Translations under genes and position numbers: made by a program | Shown: piece by piece, positions 1 through 7,996 of the stretch | How positions within the stretch are numbered: the stretch's first letter is position 1 | Layout: the number at the start of each line of letters is the position of its first letter | The notes under the pieces: generated by a model | Told to the model about the DNA's origin: nothing | What the model saw: only the letters and a program-made list of their open reading frames with translations | Databases searched by the model: none | Assembly (NCBI RefSeq): GCF_004210305.1 | Contig: NZ_SCFB01000006.1 | Span: 124,001-188,000, forward strand | Origin: Candidatus Finniella inopinata | Lineage (GTDB): Bacteria > Pseudomonadota > Alphaproteobacteria > Paracaedibacterales > CAIULA01 | Length of the DNA stretch: 64,000 bases | Direction: 5' to 3'

Positions 1-235
1 CCCCTTGGATCACACCATCTTCGCCCCCTACACCATGCAAGGCATTGAAAACGATATTAGGTTTAACATCGGTAAGGAGTTGAACCAGGTCTGGCAAAGA
101 TCGCGTAACGTCAATAGGGGTTACCCAATATCCTAATTCCTTAAGAGCTTTAACGACCTTGACACCTGAACTGAGCGAGACTTCCCGTTCCGAAGACCAT
201 CCGCCCATCAAAACGGCCACATGTTTTTTTTGCAT
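1..235 (-). CDS. ddl: D-alanine--D-alanine ligase, N-terminal part (runs off the left edge)
   Basis: Only the first 78 or so codons are in the window; the ATG is at 235 on the minus strand. The translation begins MQKKHVAVLMGGWSSEREVS and continues to a FNALHGVGGEDG motif, which is the N-terminal nucleotide-fold hallmark of Ddl ligases. The enzyme makes D-Ala-D-Ala for peptidoglycan in the cytoplasm. In most alphaproteobacteria ddl directly follows murB in the dcw cluster. Here the sequence upstream of ddl is a small secreted-protein gene, and murB lies at the opposite end of the window on the same strand. Confidence 0.93.
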   Translation of the reverse strand, partial: MQKKHVAVLMGGWSSEREVSLSSGVKVVKALKELGYWVTPIDVTRSLPDLVQLLTDVKPNIVFNALHGVGGEDGVIQG

Positions 236-414
236 ATATAAAATGATTAGTAAGTTGCTGTTGGGATTATACTAAACAGTATTGTTTTAAATCTCGACTT
301 TATTTTTTTTCGTTAACGGTTTTTTAACAAGGATCACCTATTATCTAGCTTAGGACAGGGCCAAAACAGTTGGTTCTGGGCTGTTCATCTTTATATAATT
401 TTAGGATAACAACC

Positions 415-813
415 ATGATGACGAAAAAAAATATGATCATAGCTGCTGTATTATTGTTGAATCTTGGTTCGATGGCTAAGGCTGACAGCATACTAGACGT
501 AAGTTCATGGTACAATCTGGCCCATGACGCGCATCCTTATCTGCCTCGTAATCCCTGCATATATGTAGCCAATCATAGCAGGAGTGTTGTCGACTTGCGT
601 TTTACATATAGTGATGGGTGGCATCTGGATTATAAACTTCATCCAGGTAACAATTGGATTATCCCTTCAGGAAAGACCAGTGGAGGCATCCTTAGTGTTC
701 CAAATACAAGGGCTTCAACCGTTGCATACACTTACAATGCGGGCCATATTCTAAGCGATGAGCGTGGTCAGCCTAAAATTAATGAACCCTTTATATACGT
801 GCAACTACCATAA
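415..813 (+). CDS. Small secreted protein of unknown function
   Basis: This encodes about 132 residues with a typical Sec signal peptide (MMTKKN, then a hydrophobic stretch, then a SMAKA-D cleavage context). I chose the ATG at 415 because AGGAT lies about 7 bases upstream and because it places the signal peptide at the N-terminus; a TTG at 370 would add an unneeded extension. The mature part is rich in Tyr, Asn and His, with two Cys at most, and looks beta-rich. It is likely periplasmic or exported. I do not recognise the family. It stands alone between ddl (divergent) and murJ. Confidence 0.6.
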   Translation: MMTKKNMIIAAVLLLNLGSMAKADSILDVSSWYNLAHDAHPYLPRNPCIYVANHSRSVVDLRFTYSDGWHLDYKLHPGNNWIIPSGKTSGGILSVPNTRASTVAYTYNAGHILSDERGQPKINEPFIYVQLP

Positions 814-895
814 GCGGTCATAAAAAATAATCTTGCAATTTACGTAATAAATTGCCTAATAGGCTGATTGGGAATCAACTGATTAGCCTTCTTTT

Positions 896-2446
896 ATGCG
901 TCTTGTTAAGTCTGCCCTTTCGGTAGCATTTTTTACCATCCTGAGCCGCCTGACGGGCTTTGTGCGCGACGTGTTGATGGCCAAGTACATTGGCACCGGC
1001 CTTGTGATGGACGCCTTAGTCATTGCCATTAAAATTCCAAGCTTTTTAAGACGTATATTTGCTGAGGGAGCCTTTAACGCATCCTTTGTGCCCCTGTTCG
1101 CAAGCCTAAATGTAGAATCGCCCCAAAAGGCCCAAGACTTCATGCAGCATATCTTAACCCTAATGACAACCATTTTGATTGGCGTCGTGATTGTTTTTGA
1201 AATTTTCATGCCCCTGGTTATCAAGGTTTTTTTGGTGGGGGCTAAGCCTGAGCTGTACCACCTGGCGATTTTTTTCTCACGCATAACGTTTCCGTTTATT
1301 TTGCTGATTTCTCTAACAGCTTTATTTAGCGGCGTGTTGAACTCTATCGATAAATTTGCCCTTGCCGCCTCCTCTCCATTGGTTGGAAATTTAAGCATTA
1401 TTGCGGTATTAATGGTTTTTGACCCACTGCAGATCGCCCAAGGAACCGATGTCGCTGTGGCGATTATGGGCTCTGGCCTCACCCAGTTATTATGGGTGGC
1501 TGTTCCTTGTTGGCTGTGTGGTATCAGGCCTAAGTTTCGCTTTCATGGAAGTTCCAGCCCAGGCGTAAAATCATTCGGAAAACGAATGATTCCGGCAGCC
1601 ATAGGATCTGGGGCTTTACAAATTAATTTGATGATTGATGTGATGATGGCATCTTTGCTGCCTATTGGGACGAACTCTTTCCTTTATTATGCTGACAGGC
1701 TGTATCAATTGCCCCTCAGTATTACCGGCACAGCCATGGGAACTGTTTTGTTACCCGTCTTGTCGCGCCTGTGGCAGGAAAAAAAGGTCGAATCAGCCCT
1801 TTATACCCAAAATCGTGCCATTGAATTTGCCATGTTAATAACGTTGCCAGCCATGGTGGGGTTGATGTACCTGGCAGATCCTTTTGTAAAGGTTTTGTTT
1901 GAAAGGGGCAAATTCGATGTCATCTCGACTCAGGCTGTCGCCTCCACCGTATTTGGGTTCTCAACGGGTCTGCCTGCCTATATCTTAATCAAAATATTTA
2001 GCAGCAGTTTTTTCGCCCGCCAAGATACCGTGACGCCTATTCTGACGGCCCTTGCCAGCATGGTCATTAACATCATTTTAAATTTATTGCTGATTTTCAA
2101 ATACAAGCATTTAGGGATAGCCCTGGCCACATCGATCGCCGCTTGGGCAAACGCGGGGTTATTGGGGTACCTATTGTATCGCCGAAAATTGATTGCGTTT
2201 GATAAACCCCTGGGTCATTACTTGGTTAAAACGGCCATAGCATCGACCATCATGTTAGGCTCTTTAGTTGTCGTTTATTCGGCGTGCCACTCTTGGCTTG
2301 AAGATATCGAGTTCCTGCATCGTATCAGTGCCGTCGTTTTGTTGCTTGCCGTTGGGTCGACCGTTTACATGCTTTTTTGTTACGCCCTGGGTTGCCTAAA
2401 ATTTCGAGAGTACGAAGAGAAGCTTGTAACAGATAGCCACAAATAA
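896..2446 (+). CDS. murJ: Lipid II flippase MurJ (MviN)
   Basis: The 516-residue polytopic membrane protein has the MurJ N-terminal signature (SAFFTILSRLTGFVRD-like, residues about 8-25) and about 14 hydrophobic segments, the normal length and topology for MurJ of the MOP exporter superfamily. It flips lipid II across the inner membrane for peptidoglycan synthesis. The final 51 bases overlap the 3' end of cdsA, which is on the opposite strand, so the two genes are convergent and share coding sequence. Many other peptidoglycan genes lie in this window, but murJ has no obvious operon partner here. Confidence 0.95.
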   Translation: MRLVKSALSVAFFTILSRLTGFVRDVLMAKYIGTGLVMDALVIAIKIPSFLRRIFAEGAFNASFVPLFASLNVESPQKAQDFMQHILTLMTTILIGVVIVFEIFMPLVIKVFLVGAKPELYHLAIFFSRITFPFILLISLTALFSGVLNSIDKFALAASSPLVGNLSIIAVLMVFDPLQIAQGTDVAVAIMGSGLTQLLWVAVPCWLCGIRPKFRFHGSSSPGVKSFGKRMIPAAIGSGALQINLMIDVMMASLLPIGTNSFLYYADRLYQLPLSITGTAMGTVLLPVLSRLWQEKKVESALYTQNRAIEFAMLITLPAMVGLMYLADPFVKVLFERGKFDVISTQAVASTVFGFSTGLPAYILIKIFSSSFFARQDTVTPILTALASMVINIILNLLLIFKYKHLGIALATSIAAWANAGLLGYLLYRRKLIAFDKPLGHYLVKTAIASTIMLGSLVVVYSACHSWLEDIEFLHRISAVVLLLAVGSTVYMLFCYALGCLKFREYEEKLVTDSHK

Positions 2447-3091
2447 TAAGCTATCTAACCGGTCTAACAACCCACCGTGGCCAGGAATAATCGTACCACT
2501 GTCCTTAACCTTAAAATGTCGTTTAACCCGTGATTCAATCAAATCACCCACTTGGGAAGCTACGGTTATGATCAGAAGAGTTCCCAGCAGCGATATAGGC
2601 AAAGCAATTGCGGCAAAACTATACAGGACCCAGCCCGCTGCTACGCCACATACCAAACCGCCAAAAAAACCAGACCACGTCTTACCAGGGCTTATGCTGG
2701 GGGCCAGTTTGGGGCCGCCCAGATATGACCCCACAAAATAGGCCCCAATGTCGGTGGCCCAGACAATACATAATAACCACAAAATCAACCAGGGTTCTGA
2801 ACACCAAGTCAGCAAACAGACCATCGCGGTGGTGATGTAAAGGCCACCGCTTAAAAATATGCCAAAGCCTTTCACGGAAATAAGGGCTGTTTTCTTGTTC
2901 AACGCTAACCATTCCGTCGCCATACCTGCCAACAACAGATACGCTAACCCATCCAAGTACGGCGACCCCAGCCAGATAATCGCAACAACCAGCGGGACGC
3001 CGATCAGAGCGGTTAGAACCCGCAGGAAAAGCTCATTGTAAAACGGCATTGTCATTAGGTCAGTTTTTTTAGAACCTTGGAAATAAATCAT
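2396..3091 (-). CDS. cdsA: Phosphatidate cytidylyltransferase
   Basis: This is a 231-residue multispanning membrane protein. Its C-terminus carries the CDP-diglyceride synthase signature from about residue 179: S-x-x-GD-x-x-ES-x-x-KR, then KDSGTIIPGHGG, then LDRLDS. It makes CDP-diacylglycerol from CTP and phosphatidate for phospholipid synthesis. The ATG at 3091 is used; internal ATGs at 3055 and 3049 are possible alternatives, since the first 12 residues look atypical. In most proteobacteria cdsA directly follows uppS. Here the two are on the same strand but an unrelated kinase gene on the opposite strand lies between them. Confidence 0.93.
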   Translation of the reverse strand: MIYFQGSKKTDLMTMPFYNELFLRVLTALIGVPLVVAIIWLGSPYLDGLAYLLLAGMATEWLALNKKTALISVKGFGIFLSGGLYITTAMVCLLTWCSEPWLILWLLCIVWATDIGAYFVGSYLGGPKLAPSISPGKTWSGFFGGLVCGVAAGWVLYSFAAIALPISLLGTLLIITVASQVGDLIESRVKRHFKVKDSGTIIPGHGGLLDRLDSLLFVAICYKLLFVLSKF

Positions 3092-3188
3092 TAATAAGTA
3101 CCTGTTCTGATGAGATGAAGCTCATCCTTAGTAAATCTATAAAACAAGAACCAATCTGGGTCAACAGGAAGGGTCAGAGGCGAAAATA

Positions 3189-3220
3189 TTGACGGATTAT
3201 CCCTAGATTTCTTGTATACT
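3189..3220 (+). promoter_or_regulatory. Candidate promoter of the APH-like gene
   Basis: TTGACG (3189-3194) and TATACT (3215-3220) resemble sigma-70 -35 and -10 boxes, although the 20-base spacer is longer than ideal. The expected transcription start falls at or next to the ATG at 3227, which would give a leaderless transcript. Confidence 0.35.
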
Positions 3221-3226
3221 TTCAAT

Positions 3227-4246
3227 ATGATTGAAAAACCACCTTTTTCAAAGAAACGTATTATTGATTGCGTGAAAATCAATTACGGCATTGAAGTTGC
3301 GATGCTTACAGTCCTTCCCCTGGGTGCGGATATGCATGCGTCAGTATATAAAGCTCAAACGCATAACCGGTCCTCGTATTTCATAAAGATCAAACGCGGT
3401 CACCACCATGATATCAGCGCTATCACGATAGAATTGTTACGTAATGCTGGAATTCAACAAATTATTCCCATCGTTAAAACAATTCATGGTAAAGCAACTC
3501 AGCGTATTGACGACTTTACACTGACTGTATCCCCCTTTATCAATGGTCGAGACGGATTTAGCCGTAACCTAACGGACGATCAGTGGTTTATGCTCGGCAA
3601 GGTGATGAGGCAAATTCACGAAATTAATGTGCCGCTTTCAATCGAAGCCAAGATCCGGCGGGAATCTTATTCACCCAAATGGCGACATGCCGTTCGGTCT
3701 CTCTATCCCCTTATTGGAGACAAACCGAGCGGTGACATGACTTCTATTAACTTACTGAGATTTATTAAGAAGCATACAGCCGCTATTCATCGGCTGGTAG
3801 ATCGCGCTGAACAGTTGGCCCAAGAGGTCCAAGACCAGTCATCTCAATTCGTGCTGTGCCATTCTGATCTTCATGGTGGTAATGTATTAATGGATGAAAA
3901 TGACACCATTTATATAGTGGATTGGGACGACCCTATCATAGCCCCTAAAGAACGTGATTTGATGTTTATCGGCGGAGGTGTTGCGAATATTTGGAATAAA
4001 CCGCACGAGCAAGAGTTGTTTTATAAGGGCTATGGAAAGGCCGAAGTTAACATGAAACGCTTGGCATATTACCGGCATGAACGAATCGTAGAAGATATAG
4101 CGCTTTATGGTCAACAGTTACTCCGAACGATGGCAGGAGGCCAGGATCGAGCTAAGTGGTATAAAGAATTTATAGCCCAGTTCGAGTCTCAAGGCGTCGT
4201 AGACATAGCATTTAAAACAGATGAGGAACTTACAAATTATATTTAA
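3227..4246 (+). CDS. APH-family phosphotransferase, spectinomycin-kinase-like
   Basis: The product (about 339 residues) shows the aminoglycoside phosphotransferase fold. The catalytic-loop motif CHSDLHGGNVL is followed by the metal-binding segment IVDWDDPIIAPKERDL, and the spacing and wording resemble the APH(9) / spectinomycin phosphotransferase branch. Substrate cannot be told from sequence; choline-, methylthioribose- and antibiotic-kinase relatives share this fold. The ATG at 3227 has no Shine-Dalgarno sequence. A TATACT box at 3215-3220 ends 6 bases before it, which suggests a leaderless mRNA. The gene is inserted on the opposite strand between uppS and cdsA, suggesting later arrival. 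Confidence 0.75.
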   Translation: MIEKPPFSKKRIIDCVKINYGIEVAMLTVLPLGADMHASVYKAQTHNRSSYFIKIKRGHHHDISAITIELLRNAGIQQIIPIVKTIHGKATQRIDDFTLTVSPFINGRDGFSRNLTDDQWFMLGKVMRQIHEINVPLSIEAKIRRESYSPKWRHAVRSLYPLIGDKPSGDMTSINLLRFIKKHTAAIHRLVDRAEQLAQEVQDQSSQFVLCHSDLHGGNVLMDENDTIYIVDWDDPIIAPKERDLMFIGGGVANIWNKPHEQELFYKGYGKAEVNMKRLAYYRHERIVEDIALYGQQLLRTMAGGQDRAKWYKEFIAQFESQGVVDIAFKTDEELTNYI

Positions 4247-4474
4247 ATTATGTTAACGACACTACGGAAGTAAGACCTTAAGCATTTTTGGGACTTTTCC
4301 CTTCCAGACGTTCTCCCCTGATTCTTAAGTTTTTTCATCAGATAAGAGATTTATACTGCACTACCTTTAACGCCCGGCGCCACCGAAATTACTCCTTGGT
4401 CGAATTTATCCGAGCGTTGGACAAAATGCGCCCTTGGGGGCCCTCCTATAGAACCCTGCGTAAATAATACAATC

Positions 4475-5188
4475 TCATAAGCCATAACGACGTTGCCTAC
4501 GATGATATGTTTCAAGCGCCTGGTCAAACTCATCCGTTGTAAAGTCAGGCCACAAGGTTTGGGAAAAAACGAATTCGGTATACGCCATTTGCCATAACAA
4601 ATAATTACTCAATCGCAGTTCTCCGCTGGTTCGAATCAATAAATCTGGGTCTGGAATGCCTGCTGTATAAAGGTGTTGCTCCACAATCTCTGGCGTTACA
4701 TCATCGGCATGAAGAGTGCCCTCGGCGATCTTATGGGCGATGCTTTTCGCAGCCTGGGTCAATTCTTGGCGGGAACCATAGCTTAAGGCTAGAATAACGG
4801 TAATGGTGGAATTATCCTCTGTTTGTTTTTCAGCCTGCTCAATCAGGGTTTGAATATCCGGGGGCAAAAGATCCCGCTGGCCGATCACACGCAGACGAAC
4901 ACCATTTTTCAGTAAGGACTTCAGTTCATTTTTTAGATACCACCGGATCAATCCCATTAAATCATCAACCCAACTTTTCTGACGCAGCCAGTTTTCCGAC
5001 GAAAAAGTATACAGGGTCAAATATTTAACACCCAATTGTGCGGCCCGTTCGGTAATGCGCCTGGCTGTCTCCGCGCCTGCCCGATGACCTGCGATCGTTG
5101 GCTTGCCCCTAGCTTTGGCCCAGCGGCCATTACCGTCCATAATAAGGGCTACGTGGACGGGAATTGCAGTTGAGGAAACGTCGATCAC
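4475..5188 (-). CDS. uppS: Undecaprenyl pyrophosphate synthase
   Basis: The 237-residue product is a cis-prenyltransferase. MDGNGRWAKARG near residue 18 carries the Mg/diphosphate-binding Asp, followed by the GHRAG motif, LYTFSSENW, and the C-terminal RTSGELRLSNYLLWQ and AYTEF motifs. It makes the C55 lipid carrier for peptidoglycan and LPS. It is divergent from tilS. The usual frr-uppS-cdsA order is broken: frr is about 45 kb away and cdsA is separated by the APH-like gene. The 228 bases downstream (4247-4474) show no convincing gene. Confidence 0.96.
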   Translation of the reverse strand: MIDVSSTAIPVHVALIMDGNGRWAKARGKPTIAGHRAGAETARRITERAAQLGVKYLTLYTFSSENWLRQKSWVDDLMGLIRWYLKNELKSLLKNGVRLRVIGQRDLLPPDIQTLIEQAEKQTEDNSTITVILALSYGSRQELTQAAKSIAHKIAEGTLHADDVTPEIVEQHLYTAGIPDPDLLIRTSGELRLSNYLLWQMAYTEFVFSQTLWPDFTTDEFDQALETYHRRQRRYGL

Positions 5189-5316
5189 AAAAAATAATGT
5201 TCTAAAAGTATATTGTTCAGATCAAACATCAAGTATTACAAATCCGTCAAGAGATTTTGCTCGTCCGCTCTTGGGATTTTCTGTTCGGCTTTTCGGATGA
5301 CGCTTTGATTTCCTCC

Positions 5317-6348
5317 ATGCTAAGACTTATAAAGTTTGACTCCGACGGCATCTTCACGTTATTGACAATCCTTTCGAAACTTGAATTCGCGGCACTGCTA
5401 GACCCTTTTTATTTACAGGGCAAGGTTGCTATTGCCGTATCAGGGGGGGGTGACAGCCTGGCCTTGGCTTTGTTGATGAAAAAATTGGCTGACGAAACCC
5501 CGAATCCCATGAACTTGGTTACATTGACAGTTGATCATCAATTGCGGCCTGAATCGACAGCTGAGGCGGGCCAGGTCCACCAGTGGATGGATAGTCATGG
5601 CCTTGAACACCATGTCCTAACCTGGCATCATCCGCCCTTGACGCATGATATCCAAAACAAGGCGCGTGATGCCCGGTATCAGCTTTTATCTGATTGGTGT
5701 CTTGCCCATAAGGTTGAAACGCTGATGACGGCCCATCATCTGCATGATCAATGGGAAACGATCATGATGCGCCTTAGCAAAGGATCAGGTTTGACGGGTT
5801 TGTGTGGAATACGCGCCATGGTGAAAACCAGTTTTGGGCAACTTGTGCGCCCTCTGCTGACCATTCCCCCTGACCGCTTAACGTTAACGTTACAGACCTT
5901 TAAGCAACCTTTTTTAGACGACCCCAGCAATAAAAATACGCGCTTCGAACGTGTTCGCTGGCGTCAATTGTTGACCATACTTAGTGATGCAGGCTTAACA
6001 CCTGACAAAGTTCAGAAAACACTTATTCAATTACAGGCTGCTGAGGATTTTTGTGAACAGCAAACCGACCAGGCTCTTAAGGTTTGTTTTAAGGATGATC
6101 AGGGTTTAAAGCTGGATTGTTTCAAAACATTGCCTGTTGAGATTGCGTGCCGTGTTTTGAAAAGAGTGATCTTGAATATTGGGAAGGCTCCTTACCCCTT
6201 GAGTCATTCCGTTGTGCAACGATTGTATCAAAAGCTTATAGCCCCAACCTTCAAAGGCGCCACTGCTGGCGGGTGTTATTTGAAAAGAACCCAGGGTGGA
6301 TGGATTAAGATCGAGAAAGAATCCCCCCGGCGGTCTAGGAACATATAG
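5317..6348 (+). CDS. tilS: tRNA(Ile)-lysidine synthase
   Basis: The protein has the PP-loop ATP pyrophosphatase motif SGGGDS close to the N-terminus (VAIAVSGGGDSLALAL) and a typical TilS N-terminal domain, with a variable C-terminal region. It converts C34 of tRNA-Ile (CAU anticodon) to lysidine so that AUA is read as Ile. I prefer the ATG at 5317 (343 residues); the open frame extends upstream to a TTG at 5257, but that extension does not look like TilS. It is divergent from uppS. Confidence 0.9.
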   Translation: MLRLIKFDSDGIFTLLTILSKLEFAALLDPFYLQGKVAIAVSGGGDSLALALLMKKLADETPNPMNLVTLTVDHQLRPESTAEAGQVHQWMDSHGLEHHVLTWHHPPLTHDIQNKARDARYQLLSDWCLAHKVETLMTAHHLHDQWETIMMRLSKGSGLTGLCGIRAMVKTSFGQLVRPLLTIPPDRLTLTLQTFKQPFLDDPSNKNTRFERVRWRQLLTILSDAGLTPDKVQKTLIQLQAAEDFCEQQTDQALKVCFKDDQGLKLDCFKTLPVEIACRVLKRVILNIGKAPYPLSHSVVQRLYQKLIAPTFKGATAGGCYLKRTQGGWIKIEKESPRRSRNI

Positions 6349-6359
6349 TCATTACATTG

Positions 6360-7235
6360 TTAATCAAGAATTTCACGGACACCGTGCACATTATTCATTA
6401 AAAAATGGCGTAACTTTCGAATAGAACGTGCCTCTATTTGTCTAACCCTTTCTTTTGTTAATTTTAATTCTATACCCAGCACCTCTAAGGTCATTGGTGA
6501 ATCGCTTAACCACCTTTTCATTATAATAAGCCGTTCAATGGGATTTAGACAATCCATTGCCTTAGCAATCCATTTTTGACATACATGATTATCGTGCTGC
6601 TTGACACTGGCTTCTTCGGGACTGGGGCGTTCGTCCCTCAGCAAATCTTCCCACTTATTTTCACCCCCTTCGCTTATTGAGGCGCTTAATGACAGATCAG
6701 GGTACAAAAGTCGGCTTTCCATATTCCTTACATCCTGCACAGACACATTCAGCGTATCGGAAATATAGCGTTGTTCTTCTGGGTTCATCAAATCCGTGCT
6801 AATTTTCGTCAACTTATTCCTCAAGCGGTTTAAATTAAAAAACAACACTTTTTGAGACGTGGTTGAACCTGTGCGAACGATCGACCAATTTCTTAGAACA
6901 AAATCTTGAATATGCGCGCGAATCCACCACTTCGCATAGGCCGAGAATCTAACCTCTCTTTTGGGGTCAAATCGTTCAGCCGCGTGCAATAACCCAAGGT
7001 TACCTTCTTGGATGATATCCGCCAAAGGTAGTCCATAGTGGCGATATCGAAGCGCAATGCTAATAACAAGCCTGATATAAGATCTTATCAGAGTATGCAG
7101 CGCTTGTTGGTTGCGGGTGTCATGCCAAGCCTTCGTTAGTTTTTCTTCATGCTCGCGTTCCAATAAGGGCATGCTCATAGATTGGCGCAAGTAATTTAAG
7201 TCAGCCTTGTGCGATTGTTTATTAATTAAGTCCAT
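6360..7235 (-). CDS. rpoH: RNA polymerase heat-shock sigma factor RpoH (sigma-32)
   Basis: This 291-residue sigma-70 family protein has region 2 (ADIIQEGNLGLLHAAERFDP, then RFSAYAKWWIRAHIQDF) and a region 4 helix-turn-helix near the C-terminus (LTKERVRQIEARSIRKL). The stretch QKVLFFNLNRLR after region 2 matches the RpoH box that binds the core enzyme and separates it from RpoD. It directs transcription of heat-shock genes. It is convergent with tilS, only 11 bases apart. The upstream intergenic region is very AT-rich. Confidence 0.92.
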   Translation of the reverse strand: MDLINKQSHKADLNYLRQSMSMPLLEREHEEKLTKAWHDTRNQQALHTLIRSYIRLVISIALRYRHYGLPLADIIQEGNLGLLHAAERFDPKREVRFSAYAKWWIRAHIQDFVLRNWSIVRTGSTTSQKVLFFNLNRLRNKLTKISTDLMNPEEQRYISDTLNVSVQDVRNMESRLLYPDLSLSASISEGGENKWEDLLRDERPSPEEASVKQHDNHVCQKWIAKAMDCLNPIERLIIMKRWLSDSPMTLEVLGIELKLTKERVRQIEARSIRKLRHFLMNNVHGVREILD

Positions 7236-7456
7236 CTTTAGGACCTTTCTTAAATATAATACCTATTGGATTATGATAATAGTCTTTCGAAGTTAATGTT
7301 TTGTTAATAAAAGGAGAATTATTAAATTATTAAAATTAAAATTAAAAACGATTTTTAAATATTGAAATGCGTTGAGAGATAGACATAAAATACCCTCTAG
7401 ACGTTATGATGCGTTTATGCGAATACAAAATAGCTTATACTCAATTAGGTTTTTTA

Positions 7457-7972
7457 ATGTCCCAATCAAAATCCCGCCTAGGTCCGGTCCTAGCCCTTCT
7501 TTGGGTGGCCTTTGTGCTTGTGGGTTGCGGCACGGATGCTATATTTTCTGCGTTTAAATCCCTAAGTAGCTTTAGTACTGCAAAAGTCTGGCTTGAAAAA
7601 GTTAAGTTCAAAGCTGCTGATAATGTGAATGACACATCACCTGTAACCATCCATATTATTATTGCTTATAACCCCGAACTTTTGAAAGAACTCATGAAAA
7701 TGGATGCTGAAACGTATTTTCGTAAGCTTCCTCAACTTAAAAGCGACTATGCTGGCCAATATGATATTTTTGAATGGGATATCATTCGCGGCCAAAGGCT
7801 CGAGGCTCCCATCGTAGCCACCCGTGTATCGGGCGAGGGGGCTGTGGTTTTTGCCCGATATAGCAGTCCCGGCAATCATCGTGCTACCGTTGGTGAAGAA
7901 CACGAAATCATTATTCAATTGGATAAGCTGGATTTCAAAGTGATTCCGGTTACTTCCAACTCAAATTCTTAA
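7457..7972 (+). CDS. Outer-membrane lipoprotein, possibly type VI secretion TssJ-like
   Basis: From the ATG at 7457 (TAGG about 7 bases upstream) the 171-residue product starts with a lipoprotein signal, and the lipobox LVGC puts the acylated Cys at residue 24. An upstream ATG at 7406 would bury the signal and is less likely. The mature part (KVWLEKVKFKAADNVNDTSP, then VTIHIIIAYN) looks like a small beta-sandwich and in size and opening strand resembles TssJ lipoproteins of type VI secretion systems. That assignment is an inference, supported weakly by a TssA-like gene 7.5 kb downstream. It sits just 24 bases before dnaA. Confidence 0.5.
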   Translation: MSQSKSRLGPVLALLWVAFVLVGCGTDAIFSAFKSLSSFSTAKVWLEKVKFKAADNVNDTSPVTIHIIIAYNPELLKELMKMDAETYFRKLPQLKSDYAGQYDIFEWDIIRGQRLEAPIVATRVSGEGAVVFARYSSPGNHRATVGEEHEIIIQLDKLDFKVIPVTSNSNS

Positions 7973-7996
7973 ACCGCGTTCATTTAGGCTTTTTGC

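Noticed and set aside
883..1482. Long minus-strand open frame opposite murJ
   Set aside because: It lies wholly opposite murJ apart from its last bases, is Lys/Ser/Thr-rich, and has no ribosome-binding site or family resemblance.
4625..4640. GGTTCGAATC, resembling the T-arm of a tRNA
   Set aside because: It encodes the RTSGE motif of uppS and no acceptor stem or D-arm is present.
7236..7405. Possible replication origin near dnaA
   Set aside because: The region is very AT-rich but I found no consensus DnaA boxes, so I do not call an origin.
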